64,000 nt of DNA, from assembly GCA_905221605.1 (NCBI GenBank), contig CAJNDS010002065.1, positions 267,501 to 331,500 on the forward strand, written 5' to 3'. Within the stretch, counting starts at the first letter, position 1. The number at the start of each line of letters is the position of its first letter. This DNA comes from Symbiodinium natans (taxonomy: Eukaryota; Sar; Dinophyceae; Suessiales; Symbiodiniaceae). Below the pieces are notes generated by a model that saw only the letters and a list, made by a program, of their open reading frames with translations, made no database searches and was not told the DNA's origin. The position numbers and the translations under genes are program-made. Below are positions 23,940-35,959 of the stretch, one piece after another.

Positions 23940-24470
23940 CAGCAGGCCCTTGCCGGCAGCTTTAGGCGGCTGGGGCCTACAGCCAGTCGGCGACGGCTTG
24001 GTGCCGGCGGCTTACTGGGCAGTGTGGGCAGTTGCCTTGCAGTCATCGGGGCCAGGCTCCCTGCTTTTGTGGCGTGCTGCGCCGACGCTCCAGCGGAAAA
24101 AACGAGGAGGAGCCGACATGGCTTGCCGCTGCCGCCGCACATTGCTCCTTACGGAAAGTTTGGAGGCGTGGACCCATCCGTGGAACCCCAGCTGGGCGAT
24201 TCGCGGATGGCAGCAGCACGCATCGTCGTTTATGCGACACAACCCTCGTGTCACCTTGATGGGCACGGGCCAGCCGCAACCATGCGCCGCCGACACGGAT
24301 GGCGCGCTCCGCGCAGCCGAGCGACGCAAGCAGGCGGCCTACCCGGAGCGGGCTCGGCTCGGAGGTCGGGGGTCGCTGGAATGGTGGGGTCCTGCGATTC
24401 ATGCACGACATGGTCCGCATCCGCGCATGCCGCGCACCGCCTAACAGTGCGTGCGTGGCAACATTGGCAA
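23880..24470 (+). pseudogene. Non-LTR retrotransposon fragment, plus strand
   Basis: The plus strand carries LVPAAYWAVWAVAL and, in another frame, LGSEVGGRWNGGVLRF, the same two landmarks as in the neighbouring copies. It starts within the head of the minus-strand copy ending at 23939, so the two elements are head to head. Confidence 0.5.
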
Positions 24471-25302
24471 CCTGCAGATCAACAGCGTTTTGTGGGCATC
24501 CAATTTGGATTGGAAAAAAATGTAAGTGGGCCTCTACAAACATGTGGCTCCCGAGAAGTGTGCCCAACACCGCTATGCCTGTTCGGCCGGGAGTATCCAA
24601 TCGCCCACCCATGAAGGTGGGCGGTCCGGATCAGCGGGCACCTCGTCCGCAAAGCCCGCCGGCTCGACGCCCCCTGAATTCTAAATTCTTCTCCCGCCAC
24701 ATCGATGTTAACTGTTGGCGTGTGCGGCTAAAGCGTCGCGTGCAGCAGACCCTGCTGCGAGTTGGGTGAAGCTTTGCGCACGGCTAACGTGGCAGCGCTG
24801 CGGGCTTGTCCGGGGCAGCGGGCAGCGGTGGAACACGATCGCTTGCTGCTGGAGGACGAAGAGGCGCTCGACCTGCTAGCGCACGCGGCCACTCTTTTGG
24901 CGAATGCCGATGCGCCCGCGCCGTGCTGCAAGCCCTCCCGTTGTCTCGGCTCACCGCCCTTTCTAAGCCTGGCGGAGGCGTTCGCGGGATCGCGACCGGA
25001 GACAAGCTGCGCCGACTGGTGTCGCGAGCGTTGGCACGACAGTATGCGGACACGTTCGACCGCGCCACGAGGCCCTTCCAGTTCGCGCTTCAGGCCCGTG
25101 CGGGGACGGATTGCTTGGCAGCGATGCTGCGCGTGGCAAGTGAGTTGGATGCCGCATCGTCTCGCCTATGACACTGTCTCCCGGGCCGCCTTCCTGACGA
25201 AGCTGTGTGAGGTTGCTCCAGCCCTCGTCCCGTATGTGCGGGCGTGGTACGGCGGCACTTCCACGTAATTTGTGGTGGGACGCCGCGGGCCGGCGACACG
25301 AA

Positions 25303-26065
25303 ACGAAGTGAATGCGTGAATTTCATGCGGGCACGAGTGAAACGCCCGTATAATAATAACAGCACAAATGAGTGCACGAAGTAAGCGAATGCGTGCGCCC
25401 TTTTCCTTTTTCCTTTTTCCTTTTTCCTTTTTCCTTTTTCCTTTTTCCTTTTTCCTTTTTCCTTTTTCCTTTTTCCTTTTTCCTTTTTCCTTTTTCCTTT
25501 TTCCTTTTTCCTTTTTCCTTTTTCCTTTTTCCTTTTTCCTTTTTCCTTTTTCCTTTTTCCTTTTTCCTTTTTCCTTTTTCCTTTTTCCTTTTATTAGTCT
25601 TTTGTATCGCGCACGCAGTAAGCATATGATTCGTGCCGTCGCTCTCTTCTTTCTCTCCCTTACAATCATATCCTCACAGCGGTCCCCTTAAAAGCTCAAT
25701 AAAAGAAAAGAAAAAGGAAGGGCTTTTAAGGGAGCGTGAGGACATGAGTGAAAGAGTGAGAGAAAAGACGAAGCGAAAGAACGAACACGCGCTTACTTCG
25801 TTCGTGCTTACATTCACTGCACGCGTCATTCTATTCCTTGTCAGTTCATTTCATTCTCACTTCGTATTATTATTAACCTATCCCGCGAGCATAACATTCT
25901 TACCGTGAGCTCGCGAACAGTGAAGAGAATAATATTACTACGAAGGCAGTAAGTTAACGCACGGGCCGCAGCAAAAAATTATGAACGAAACAACAGGAAT
26001 AATATGATGCGTACGGCGGGCTCATTATAACTTCCTTTTTGCCCGCGTTTCGTTCACAAGTTATC
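25303..26065. mobile_element. 763 bp AT-rich insertion inside the reverse transcriptase
   Basis: The RT reading stops after RRHE at 25302 and resumes at QGDGCEQGD at 26066, so the gap is precise to about a codon. The insert is AT-rich, carries the CCTTTTT array at 25398-25592, and has motifs near its ends (acgaagtgaatg; tttcgttcac) that are roughly complementary but not perfect terminal repeats. It shares the string GCCCGTATAATAAT with the hairpin island at 5242-5315. It may be a non-autonomous transposon or introner-like element. No open frame with a recognisable product exists in it. Confidence 0.6.
25398..25592. repeat. CCTTTTT heptamer array, about 27 copies
   Basis: A nearly perfect 7-base tandem array. 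Because 7 is not a multiple of 3, all frames read the same Phe/Pro/Ser/Leu pattern on the plus strand and Lys/Glu/Gly on the minus strand. The long open frames through it are artefacts. Confidence 0.95.
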
Positions 26066-27244
26066 TCGCAAGGTGACGGCTGCGAGCAGGGAGATGCCTT
26101 AGCGCCGGCTTTGTAGCCCCTGGCGCAACACGACGCCCTGGCTGCGGCACAAGGGCGATTGGAGCCAGGGGAGTTCCTCGCCGATTTTTTGGACGACCTG
26201 TATCTTGTCACCACCCCAGCTCGTGCCCGGCCTGCGTTAGATGATGTCACCCGCACGGTCGAGCGGCATGCGGGTGTCGCAGCGAATCTCGGCAAGACTC
26301 GGGTCCATCGGCCACCGCCCGATGTCGAGGCGCTCGGGCCCGACGTCTGGTGCGGCGGTGACAATGAGCCGGCGACTTGCGGCTTCGTTGCGCTGGGCGT
26401 GCCGATCGGGCATACGGAGTTCATGCGACGCAAACTCGCGGCGAGATTCCCCCGATGGACTCGGCCGCCTATGCGGCAGAGCACGATCGGGCAGTTTGGA
26501 TGCTTCCTCCCCCCGGCATCTGGCGGCCTCGGGCTAGCCAGCGCGGAGCGACTAGCCCCCGCGGCCTACTGGGCGGCTTGGGCGGACGCGCTCCCGGTAA
26601 TGCTGCAAAGACGCCCGGAGGCCGCTCGTAGAGACGCGCAAGAACTCGCTCTTGGCGGCGGGTCGACTGCGCCTTGCCTGTGGGCAGCTGCGGCAGCGCG
26701 ATGATTAACTGTGGTGTCTTTCGTGCCAGCGGCCATCCCAGTTTGCGCATTGAAGGTCTGACATCATGGGAGAAATGGCTGCGTGTCTGTGATGCTGCCA
26801 GCTTCGGTGTCCCGTGTGGCCGTGCGAGATGCAGGCTTCTCTGTATCATATTGCCCAGATGACATGCTACTTTCATGGTGAGGAACAGATCATGGTGAAG
26901 CACAGGTCACGCGAGAGATGTTACTTCCGTTGTGTGACGCTTGGACATGTGTCCTTGGACGCCAGTCCTCTCAAAGGCAGCCTGGGGCAGAATTTTCCAC
27001 GGCGTTGGTTATCACCAATGGGAGGCAGCAGGCGCACGCGGCACAAGGTGATGTTCAAACGGGAACGCACGTGGCTGGAGTCGCACTTACTTTTCAAGGA
27101 CATGAGGCCAATACTGTGTTGCTGGTTCCATTTTTTGCGTCAGATGCAGCAATCTTCAGCACGGTGGTTAGTTGACATTTCCACTGGTGGTCGGCCTCAG
27201 GGTGTCCAATTTTGCTCTCTGCACGGGCACTCATGTCGCAGGCA

Positions 27245-27480
27245 TTAAGCTACAGGTCGGCTGCCCTCACGCGCGGAGGGGCGGGAGGCTCGGGCCATTT
27301 GGGGCCGCAAGCTCCAGCACCCGCTCCAAGCGTAGGTCTGCGTGCTGCCACGCACATCCCAGCGCAGTGCTTGTTATACGGCGTGCTGCGCGGCCAGCCC
27401 GCGCCCGCCGCTGACCAGAGTGCGGGTGGTGTGCGCTTCGCTCGCACGGGGAGCAGGTCTCGCACGAAGCGGTGGGCATC
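27245..27480 (-). pseudogene. Non-LTR retrotransposon C-terminal fragment
   Basis: The minus strand reads RDLLPVRAKRTPPALWSAAG and, in a second frame, LERVLELAAPNGPSLP, matching the order of motifs in the copy at 21485-21928. 26710-27240 and 27600-28190 show no gene I can support. Confidence 0.45.
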
Positions 27481-28194
27481 TGCGTTCAGCCGGGGAGGTT
27501 GCCTGCAACCACACGCAGCACGGCCCCATCGGCTTCAGCGGCGCCGGGCTGCGGCTGATACGTGGTGAGTCGCAGCACAGTGCGCCTCCCCGTGTCGTGA
27601 GCCTTCTTCTACCGCGCCACCTTTGAATGTCAACGCCGTGACGCGTGTGTGCCGGCGCACTTCATGTCCAAATCCGGTTGCAGATACAAGTCGTACCAAT
27701 TATTGCACCGCTCACTGCACCAGCCGACGTTGTCCTTTGCACAGGATACTGGTCGATGCATTGTTCCAATCGTCGATGCTTTCGTGCCAGGATGCTGCAG
27801 TAGGTTTGCGTGCTCTTCCATTGTTGCATTCGACCCGCGTTTGTCGCCGCAAGATTTTCGGAATGAAGTGGGGCACAAGCAAAGGCAGGACCTAACGGCG
27901 CTGCGCATACCCGGGCCACGATGCCGCAAACCGAGCTGCGCGCGGGCTTGCGTGGGCTCTTAGACCCGGTGTCAGCAAACAAAAGCCACAACCTGCGAGC
28001 GCTGGAGTTCGGGAAGTTGTGTGGCCTTCAACATAACGATGCTTTTCGCACTATGGCATTCTTCAACTGTCGTCCCTTAGGCAAAGAAACCGCGGATGAT
28101 ATGTGCTCCTTTCTATTATTTCTGCATCTTCAAACCCACTTGGGAAACGCTTTTGCCCCTGAAAAAAACCCGAAAACTCTCACTCTAGGACACG

Positions 28195-28576
28195 ACACCC
28201 TAAACCCCAAAACCCCAAAGCCCTAAACCACTAAACCCTAAATCCTCTTAAACGCCTCTAAAAGCCCTAAACCCTAAAACCCTAACCCCTAAGCCCCAAG
28301 CCCCAAACCCTAAACCCTAAACCCTAAACCCTAAACCCTCAACCCTAAACCCTAAACCCTAAACCCAGCCTTCCGGGGGTTTCGGGGTTCGCAGCTTTGG
28401 AGACCCAGGTCCAGGAAATCCCAGTTTCGGCCATCCAGGTCATCTAGGTTTATGTGGTCAACCTGGGGTTCAGGGTTCAGGGCTTCGGGTTTAGGGTTTC
28501 GGGTTTGGGTTTTACGGTTTTGGGTTTTGGGTTTGGGGTTTGGGGTTTGGGGTTTAGGGTTTAGGGTTTTAAGGCT
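28195..28576. repeat. Opposed telomere-like tracts
   Basis: CCCTAAA variants at 28195-28370 and TTTAGGG/TTTGGGG variants at 28461-28576 face each other across about 90 bases. Confidence 0.85.
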
Positions 28577-28744
28577 TCTATGTGGACTACATATGGCTAC
28601 TTGAGGGGTTCTGTAAAGGGTGTTACATGATTGCAGAAAGGGTGCCCTACCGGGCTTATGTGGTCCACATGTTCAAGCTGTCCTTGAGGGTTGTTTTGGT
28701 TTACTGTTGGTTTAGAGTCCAGGATTTCGGGTTTTTGGTTGTAC

Positions 28745-29143
28745 GTGGTCCACATGCGCAGATTGTCCGGCTCCCCAAATGTCGGAGACCATGAACTTCT
28801 TGAAGGGCTCCTCCAAGCCCAAACCCCAGCAGCGCGTGATCATCTCGAAGAAAGGTCTTGAGGTTTCATCCATGTCGAACTCGATGCTGCGAGAAGTAAG
28901 GGGCCTACCATGATACTCCTCTTTGTCGTCCGAAGAAGAAGCCAAAACATCTCGAGAGTCTTAATGCAGGGCAAGTACACTCGAAAAGTGTCAAGTCTGC
29001 ACGAACTCAACTACCAAGTCCTTCGTGGTAGAGCTCCGGTTATCCGTGGCAAAGGCCTGGTCCACATGATCCAGCAACGGCTGGGGAACTGCCTCATCCA
29101 CCACCCACACATGAGGAAGAACTTGAGAAGCCTTCATCGCCAT
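28745..29143 (-). CDS. Probable 2OG-Fe(II) oxygenase, two exons seen
   Basis: The first exon starts at an ATG at 29143-29141 and reads MAMKASQVLPHVWVVDEAVP, then QPLLDHVDQAFATDN, with a stop or splice near 28993. The second (about 28958-28745) contains FFEMITRCWGLGLEE and FMVSDIWGAGQSAHVDH, then a GT donor at 28744-28743. The HxD in SAHVDH after a GAGQ turn fits the iron-binding motif of prolyl-4-hydroxylase-like 2OG-Fe(II) oxygenases, and the N-terminal part resembles their leading strand and helix. The distal His and the Arg that binds 2-oxoglutarate would be in a later exon that I did not find. The intron borders between the two exons are uncertain. Confidence 0.45.
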
Positions 29144-30282
29144 GGGTGTGGACTTATCCCGAGCCCTCACAGAGAGCTTTGCACAGAAATCGTGCTACTT
29201 TGGACTGATTAGCCAAGAGGCTGCAGGAGATGAACCAACAATTGGCCTGATTCTACGTAACAACAGGCAGAAGACGCTATGTGTCAGCAAGTTCATCTTG
29301 TTTTGGGAATGTAAACACATGAATCAGAAAAGGGCGATGTCCGTGGTAGTACTGCAACTGTAGCTCAATTTGTTCGGGATTTGCTAGGCCTGAGGTGGAG
29401 AGCAAGACCTAGCCCGAAGCACAAACAGGAGCAGCAAGTAGGCAATTCAGCACGCCCGTGGCATGCTCCCGACCCTACTCCATCTAGGGCGAGCGGGCGG
29501 GATGTCAGGCAGCGAGCTCTTTAGCATGGCTTTGGGTATCGACAAGGCATCCCCCTTGGTACCGCCGCGAACCATGTGCGAACTTCTTATGCTGAAAGCG
29601 GCTTGTCGGAAAATGGGCCATGCCAGGTCTTGACAGATCCCTCTCGGATTTTAAGAAACCTGCAAAGCTACAACATACGAGATTGCTCGCGGACGGTTCG
29701 GAACAACGTGCCAAGACAGCAACTCTTGAAGCCGAGGGCGGATCAGAATGATCATAAACTGCTTCCCCAGACTCATCAGCCAGTGGCGCCTCATTTCACT
29801 TCACAAGTCACGATTGGATGCAGCACACTCGAGAGCCTTCAAAACGCAAAAGGGCTTGGTGCTCGACGAAAAAGGCAGCTCGCTGCGCAAGGGCAACCTT
29901 CGGTTGAGCTTGCATGCCCAATCGCTATTTCTATTGATGGACATTTGCTAACGGAGAATGAGTGCAAACGATCGCAACACCCAAAAGTAGCTTGCCGCAA
30001 GCGATTCTGCGCTGTGCCCGGAAGGGCGGACAATGCAAGGTTTCGGGGTGTGCATTGCGCATTGCTAGGCCATGTCCTTACCGATCGGTTCGCCGGCCTT
30101 GCAGACTTCAACAGCACCACCATCGGGCCTTTGGGAAACTTCAGCTTTCCCCATTTGTGTATGAAATACTTGTTTCAACAGGGCAGCTTCAGATTCAGGG
30201 AGGTCGCACTGGCACAAACGCTGAGCAGCATGAGTCGACTGAGGGCTTCATGTGCAGGTTTGGACCGGGCCGTTGAAGATTG

Positions 30283-30322
30283 CCCAAACCCTAAACCCTA
30301 AACCCTAAACCCTAAACCCTCC
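30283..30322. repeat. CCCTAAA telomere-like tract
   Basis: About five units. A degenerate TTTAGGG tract follows at 30577-30655. 29150-31350 contains no gene that I can support; the open stretches there lack recognisable structure. Confidence 0.8.
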
Positions 30323-31358
30323 TCACATTCTCCAAGGGCACTGCAGGGCGAAGCGCACCAGGCCCTACCAGATCAACACTCAGCAGCGACGTGTACATCA
30401 GTCTTCGTGCATGTGAGGTTCCATGGCCTGGCCTCATACTGGGTTTTGAGGTTTGAAGGGCTTTTGCAGGCTTTTGATACGTTTTGCTGTGGAATCAATG
30501 TAAGTATTCCGGTTCTGCAAGCCATGCTGGCAGCGCAATGAATACAGAGTTCAGGCTTTTGGTGTTCGGGTGCAGGGTTTAGGGTTTAGGGTTTTGGGTT
30601 TAGGATTTAGGGTCTGGGTTTAGGGTTTAAGGTTTAGGGGTTTAAGGTTTAGGTGTTCGGGATGGTTAGGGGTTGGGGCACAAACTCTTCTGAAGTGATG
30701 CTGCTGCAGCCACGGTGCCTCCGGCTGTCCCACCTGACAGCAAACAGAGTTTCGACCTATGCACCGTTCAAGCACCTGCATACTGGGGCACGGGCCATGA
30801 GTTCTGTAGATCTGAGGTGCACAAAGATGAGGATGCGTCTACTGTACCATACTGTACCCAAAACAGCTTGTGCTTCGTTGTTGGGGGGACACAGATATGT
30901 CGATCAAGTCCCGAAAGTGCTTGGCTCCTTGTTTGGCACTGTTGTTGTTCTGACCTATTTGATACTACGTAGCACCAGGTGGCCAGAATCGCGTTGCAGA
31001 GGAACAACTTCCAACGTACACATGACTCAGAAATCATCTCGTCAAGCCTTTCTTCGAACTGTCGCTGCTCGTTTTGGCGGCCTTTGCACCTGATCTGACT
31101 GCTTTACAGTCCTCCGACTACTACAGTGAGACGACAGCTTAAAGCCCAACGCAGGTCAAACGGGTTCTGCGTTTGCCGGAAAGCGCTTCCGGCAGTGTCA
31201 CTTCGTGCATTCGCGACTGCCTCCGTGAGATTTTTTTCAGCTGGCATGCGCGAACCGAATTTATGTCCACGCTGTACCAGCCTTGAGCTGGGCAGTAAGG
31301 ACCTTGTTCTTTGCACGACTTCCCGAGGATTTCGATGCATTGAGATGCTCAGTGATGC

Positions 31359-33020
31359 TCAAAGCTGACCTTGACGCCTCCGCGCCATAGCCTCCCTGTC
31401 TCGTTTCCACATGGCCATGCTGCGCTGCCCCATGGGCCTGCCATAGGTGAAGACGAGGTCTTCACCTAAAGCTGGCGCTTCATCAGGGGGGCAGAACGTA
31501 GGAAACCAGGTATCTAAATTCCAGTACCCTCTCCAACCATCGAAGATGGATCCGGCAGGCAAGTATTCGTAGAAGTGACCCATGAAGTCACGTGAGACCT
31601 TCATCTTGGACTTCACACTCCAATCGTGGACAAAATGTCGCTCAGACAACGCCAGCCACTGCTCAGCGGATCGGAGGTGTTCCACTTGCATCATTTGTTT
31701 GCGCCTCGCACAGGCTTGATGCTAGGAAGACTGACTATAAGAACTGTTCAATGACATTTCTGCGCCTACTCCTCTCCACCTGCAAGAGCTGCTGGAATGC
31801 CTGCAGGACAGGCGCTGAACAGGCGCTGAGCATGAGACGCCAAGATATGTCAAGACCATTGCGCTTCCTCGGTGCGTGGTTGACGGCACACGGCTCGAAG
31901 GGAAGCAAAACTCTGAACCTGGGAAAGTGTCTTTTCTGCACGATGTTGCAGGATTCTGCATGGCTTTGCATGACACAGAGGAATGGTGATGTCGCCACGG
32001 CGCAGGGAGAAATGGAGACAGCTCTGCAAAGAACCTGAGCCGGCCAACCCAATCATCACGACAACAACGCATGAAAATATTGAATATGTACGCAACATCA
32101 TGTCGGGCATGGAGTTTGTGTTATTCTATACTGTGTGCACGCACACGCAGGCACGTGCGCGCGCACACCACACATACCTTTGAATACCCCGGCCTCGAAA
32201 TCCTCGCAAGGAACATCCTTGCAAAGAAAGTCCTCAATTTCAGTCTCAGTGGCACTGGACGAAATCGCTGCCAGGCATGCTGCCGCTCAGGTTCTGTTTT
32301 CGTCCTCCCGCCCACATTCTCAAAAAAGGGACTCGCAATCTTCTGCCATGGTTTGTGCTTTCTGCACCAAGGCCGGGGCTCTTGAAGTTGAGACCCAACA
32401 TCCCCAACATCCACCACCTCTGGGCCATGCAAACGCGGGCAAACACTGGCAAACACTGAGCACACAAAAGGCAAAAGGCAAATGACTACACAAAACCCTC
32501 ACTGCATGGAGCCCTGACCCGACCTCGCTTGCAGTGGACACGCAAACCTGTCAAGCAACCACTTGTGGTTGTCCCAATCAGACATGTGCAGCTAAAGACA
32601 TGTCGACAGGCAAACTGCGATCGCGCACCCGGCACTCGAAGGTTTTGATGAAGTTCTCGACCATGTCTAGCGCAGGAACAGCCTGACGGCATCATGACAT
32701 GCACATGCTCTCAAAGATCACAACACAACTGAACCTGATTGAACTTCACAGGCCTCTTCACTTTGCACGTCAAATGCCAGTTCGTGATCCTATCGAGACA
32801 CCAGGCAAACGCAAATGGAATCCAGGAGTGAACATGTCATGCTCGTTGACATTCGCGAAATGCAGCAAATCATGCATCTCGGTGTGCCGTCCTGCACGTT
32901 CGGCTCGGTGCATGATTCTTTTCGCAGCACGAACCTTTGCAGGAACGTCGCCTCTGTGATCCCCTGAAACTGGTACTGAAACCCTGCACTTGGACTGCCA
33001 CACACCATTCAGCCCTTCGC
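31359..33020 (-). CDS. Multi-exon gene, unknown product
   Basis: Four coding-looking blocks in the same orientation. 32960-32780: AKVRAAKRIMHRAERAGRH, then MHDLLHFANVNEHDMFTPGF. 32680-32585: ALDMVENFIKTFECRVRDRS. 32290-32175: CLAAISSSATETEIEDFLCK. 31680-31359: MKVSRDFMGHFYEYLPAGS, then FDGWRGYWNLDTWFPTF and a charged C-terminus ending in a stop. Each has natural composition and is flanked by non-coding sequence, so they look like exons of one gene. I do not recognise the family; the Trp/Tyr/Phe-rich last block suggests an enzyme or binding domain. Confidence 0.4.
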
Positions 33021-33814
33021 AAAAGCACAGCTCAAAAACGCAGCAGCATGCCACCATGTTGTGTTGAAAACCAGATGCACAACATTGCACAATAATCGCT
33101 CAGGCCGAAACATGGAAAGCATTGCATGCCAACATCCACGACCAAAGCACACCGGAGAAGCACGTGAGCCAACAGCTATCCGTCAAGATGTGCACTTTAC
33201 ACGCACAATACATATGTGTCGTGTTTGCCAATTTTTCTTATGTGGAAATATCATTTGCAGTGAAAGGCTTGTCGCAACGTGCGAAACGTCCCAGCCATGT
33301 ACGAAAACACGCATTTACATCACAACATCAAGAAAGCAGCAATAAGGAAAATACTTCTAGCCTTAAGCTATGTGGCTTCCTTGCACATGAATTTACATGA
33401 AGCCAACGGTTTCTTCCCTAAAAACTCATTTCCCCCAATGCAAAGCCCCAAAATAACGCCTCAAAAGTTTTAAGAGCGGTGGGGTTCAAGGATTCTTCTT
33501 CTTATCTTTGCCTAAGCCTAAATAGGGAAGCCATCAGAAAGCGCTTCCCAGCCACCCTTGACCGAGTAAAATTGTTGACTGCTGTTTTGGCTGAAAAAAT
33601 TCATGTTTTGGCAACAACATCAACAAAGTGGCAAGTCCGTGCATTCCAGATGTGAAACATGGGAGACAGAGAGAAAATCAGCCCTTGAATCAGACGCATT
33701 CCAGCAGGTGAACACCTGATGGGCAGAACACTGCATCACAGCACAGAGAAAAAGTGAGCAGTCTCACCTTAGCAGTGCGAGACGCTGCTCTTCGACCCCT
33801 TGTTGTGTGAGCTT

Positions 33815-34430
33815 TCAGAGGCGTTCCTACATGTGGTGAAGTGCGCAGACGCAACACCTCCATTTGAAGTTGAGGGGCAAGAGCGCTTGCATTGCTCCGC
33901 CCGTACAGGCAGCTCATACATCTTTCACTAATGGCAGCATGTAGCAGTCTGGCATGTGAGCGAGGCGGCCGTCTCCATTCTGCAAAGTTTAACTGAAATG
34001 GAGACTACCAAACAAGTAACAGTCCAACACACAACATGCAAGTGTTAATGGACGGGCCTTTCCAAAGCATCGGAAGTAATTCTGGCATAAAATAAGAACT
34101 AAGGTCACAAGTCAACCTGAGTCAACCTGAAGTCTGCGTGAAGCCAGGTGTTCGTCCCTTTACAGCGCACAGTGGGCATGTCGTTGGTGTGCGGGTGAAA
34201 ACAAGTGCGCAAACCAAGCTCTCTTACTCGGAACATATTGCCCAGCCTCAAACTTCTCACAAGAGATCCGCAACTCAATCAATGCACTGCTTTCAACATG
34301 GACATGATGCGCAGATCTTCTTGGACCCCGGTTTGGCGGTGACATTCTTCTAGTGGAATCAAAATAGTTTTCTGTGCTCGCTTGCGCTGAGGTGCATTGC
34401 TTCCTGTACTCGTTTGCGAAACAGCCTGTC
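33815..34430 (-). CDS. Possible exons of an unknown minus-strand gene
   Basis: 34430-34200 reads PTGCFANEYRKQCTSAQAST and SALIELRISCEKFEAGQYVP. 33905-33815 reads ASALAPQLQMEVLRLRTSP. Both are in the same orientation as the gene at 31.4-33.0 kb and could be its 5' exons. No splice sites were proved. 34500-35400 has only weak hints, such as a minus-strand open stretch at 35250-35075. Confidence 0.25.
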
Positions 34431-35428
34431 GGGGATCTATAAAAATAGAAAGGGCAGGTCAGTTCCCATCCATCTTGTGACGTCTGAAAGAGAAGAAGCA
34501 TGAAAAACTTAAGGTCGTTCGGTTACCTTTTGCGTTGAAAACACAAGGTTAAAACCCCAGCATACCCCAACTCCCCAAGGCACGCAGGCAGTCACTCTTT
34601 TTCTCAGTCTTGACAAACAATCACCAAGTCCGCAAAAACGTCAAACGAATTCACATGTGCTTTGCACTGAGCGTCAGAACGTCCTACTCTCGGCAACAGC
34701 TCACACTTGAACGAATTCTTGCGTCTTGGGCAAAAAAAAGAAAATCTGATTTGCCAAGTAAGTCATGTGGAATGAACCTCAAAAAAACCCAGTAAGAGAG
34801 TTCCTGCAATCAAACCTAAAGTTGTCAGCAATACGTGCAGGCACTGATTTGAAAGAAGAAGAAAACTTCTAAAGGAAGAAGTATTCTAATTCCACCCTCA
34901 GTTTCTCGTCTTTGAACCTTTAAAGAAGAGTAGAGCAAAGTCCAATTTTACCTCCTAAAGGGAGCTTCCGATTTCCTCAACAACTTCAAACTTGATAAAG
35001 CCCCGCTGTAACTTGGAGAGAGAAAGTTCGGACTGGTCCTTGAGCCGGCATCAGCGCAGCCTGAACCTCTAACCTAGGCGACGCTTTCCCCAAGTTCACC
35101 GAAATCACGCAAAAATTTGGTCAATTTTCTTGAGGCGTGGTTCGTAACTCTTTCTCCGCCGCGGAAATGTGCGTTACCAGTTTTCTTGACATAATATCTG
35201 AAGGATTCGATGAAACCCACACGTTTAAACCCATCCTTGAAGATGGATGCATCAAGCCGACCACGGATATTAATACTGTTTGCATCAACACTCAAAAAAA
35301 ACAAAAAACGCCGTTGATACGCGTGTTCTTGGCTTGCTAAACTTGTCTGCAGCTGGCATTCAAGACAAAGCAGTCTTGTATTGTTCGTGTGCAATCTTCT
35401 TGCAGAAAAACAGCCAAAAACCACGAAA

Positions 35429-35622
35429 TGCACATTCTTATAAATGTTTTTTTAAGTCTAATTGTGTTCTTTTTTGCTGGTCAATCGACAGCTTACCGGC
35501 TAACAGCACTAACCAAAACACTTGTCGAACGATCTGTTTGTGTTTTAATTTGGGAAACTCTGTCCATGTCTGCCTCTAAGAACACAAGTAAGTCTGTCAA
35601 AGTTGTTGGATCCAACCTTTAA
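35429..35622 (+). CDS. Possible membrane-protein exon
   Basis: A short open stretch begins MHILINVFLSLIVFFFAGQS, a clear hydrophobic segment, and continues with a natural-looking soluble tail (LTKTLVERSVCVLIWE). It may be a small membrane protein or the last exon of a transporter. AT-rich surroundings weaken the call. Confidence 0.2.
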
Positions 35623-35959
35623 GCAGTGTGCAAGTGTTCTGTTCTTGTAGTGGTCATAGCTAACGACGTGAAAGAGTTAATAATGTGCACTATAAATATG
35701 TGGGACTTTTCCCTGCCGTCTTTGCTTGTGTGTTAGGGTTTAACCAGAGCTTTGAAGCCTTCAAATTGAAAGCTGGTTTTGCACGCCGATTGGGCGATAG
35801 TGTTCCTCTTTGCCAGTTTTGGCTGGCTTACAAATGAGAAGGCACGCTGTTGGATTGTGGAAACCAGTGCCGATCAAGCACATGGCAGACCCCTTGTTGC
35901 AATGATGTTGGAGCAAAGGCAGATGGCATGTTCTGGGGAAACGACTTTTCTAAGCGGAA

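Larger units (their letters stand above)
24762..26705 (+). pseudogene. Non-LTR retrotransposon reverse transcriptase, split by an insertion
   Basis: The finger and palm of a reverse transcriptase are readable across frame breaks near 24910, 25160 and 25270. Before the break: ALSKPGGGVRGIATGDKLRR, PFQFALQARAGTDCL, then LAYDTVSRAAFL (motif A region) ending at WWDAAGRRHE in a shifted frame at 25302. After the break, from 26066: QGDGCEQGDALAPAL (motif B), a stop, then EFLADFLDDLYLVTT, where FLDD is the catalytic motif C. The thumb-like part and GGLGLASAERLAPAAYWA follow. The order is that of dinoflagellate LINE-like elements. Confidence 0.75.

Noticed and set aside
25166-25691. Lys/Glu/Gly or Phe/Pro/Ser repeat proteins
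   Set aside because: Artefact of the CCTTTTT heptamer array.
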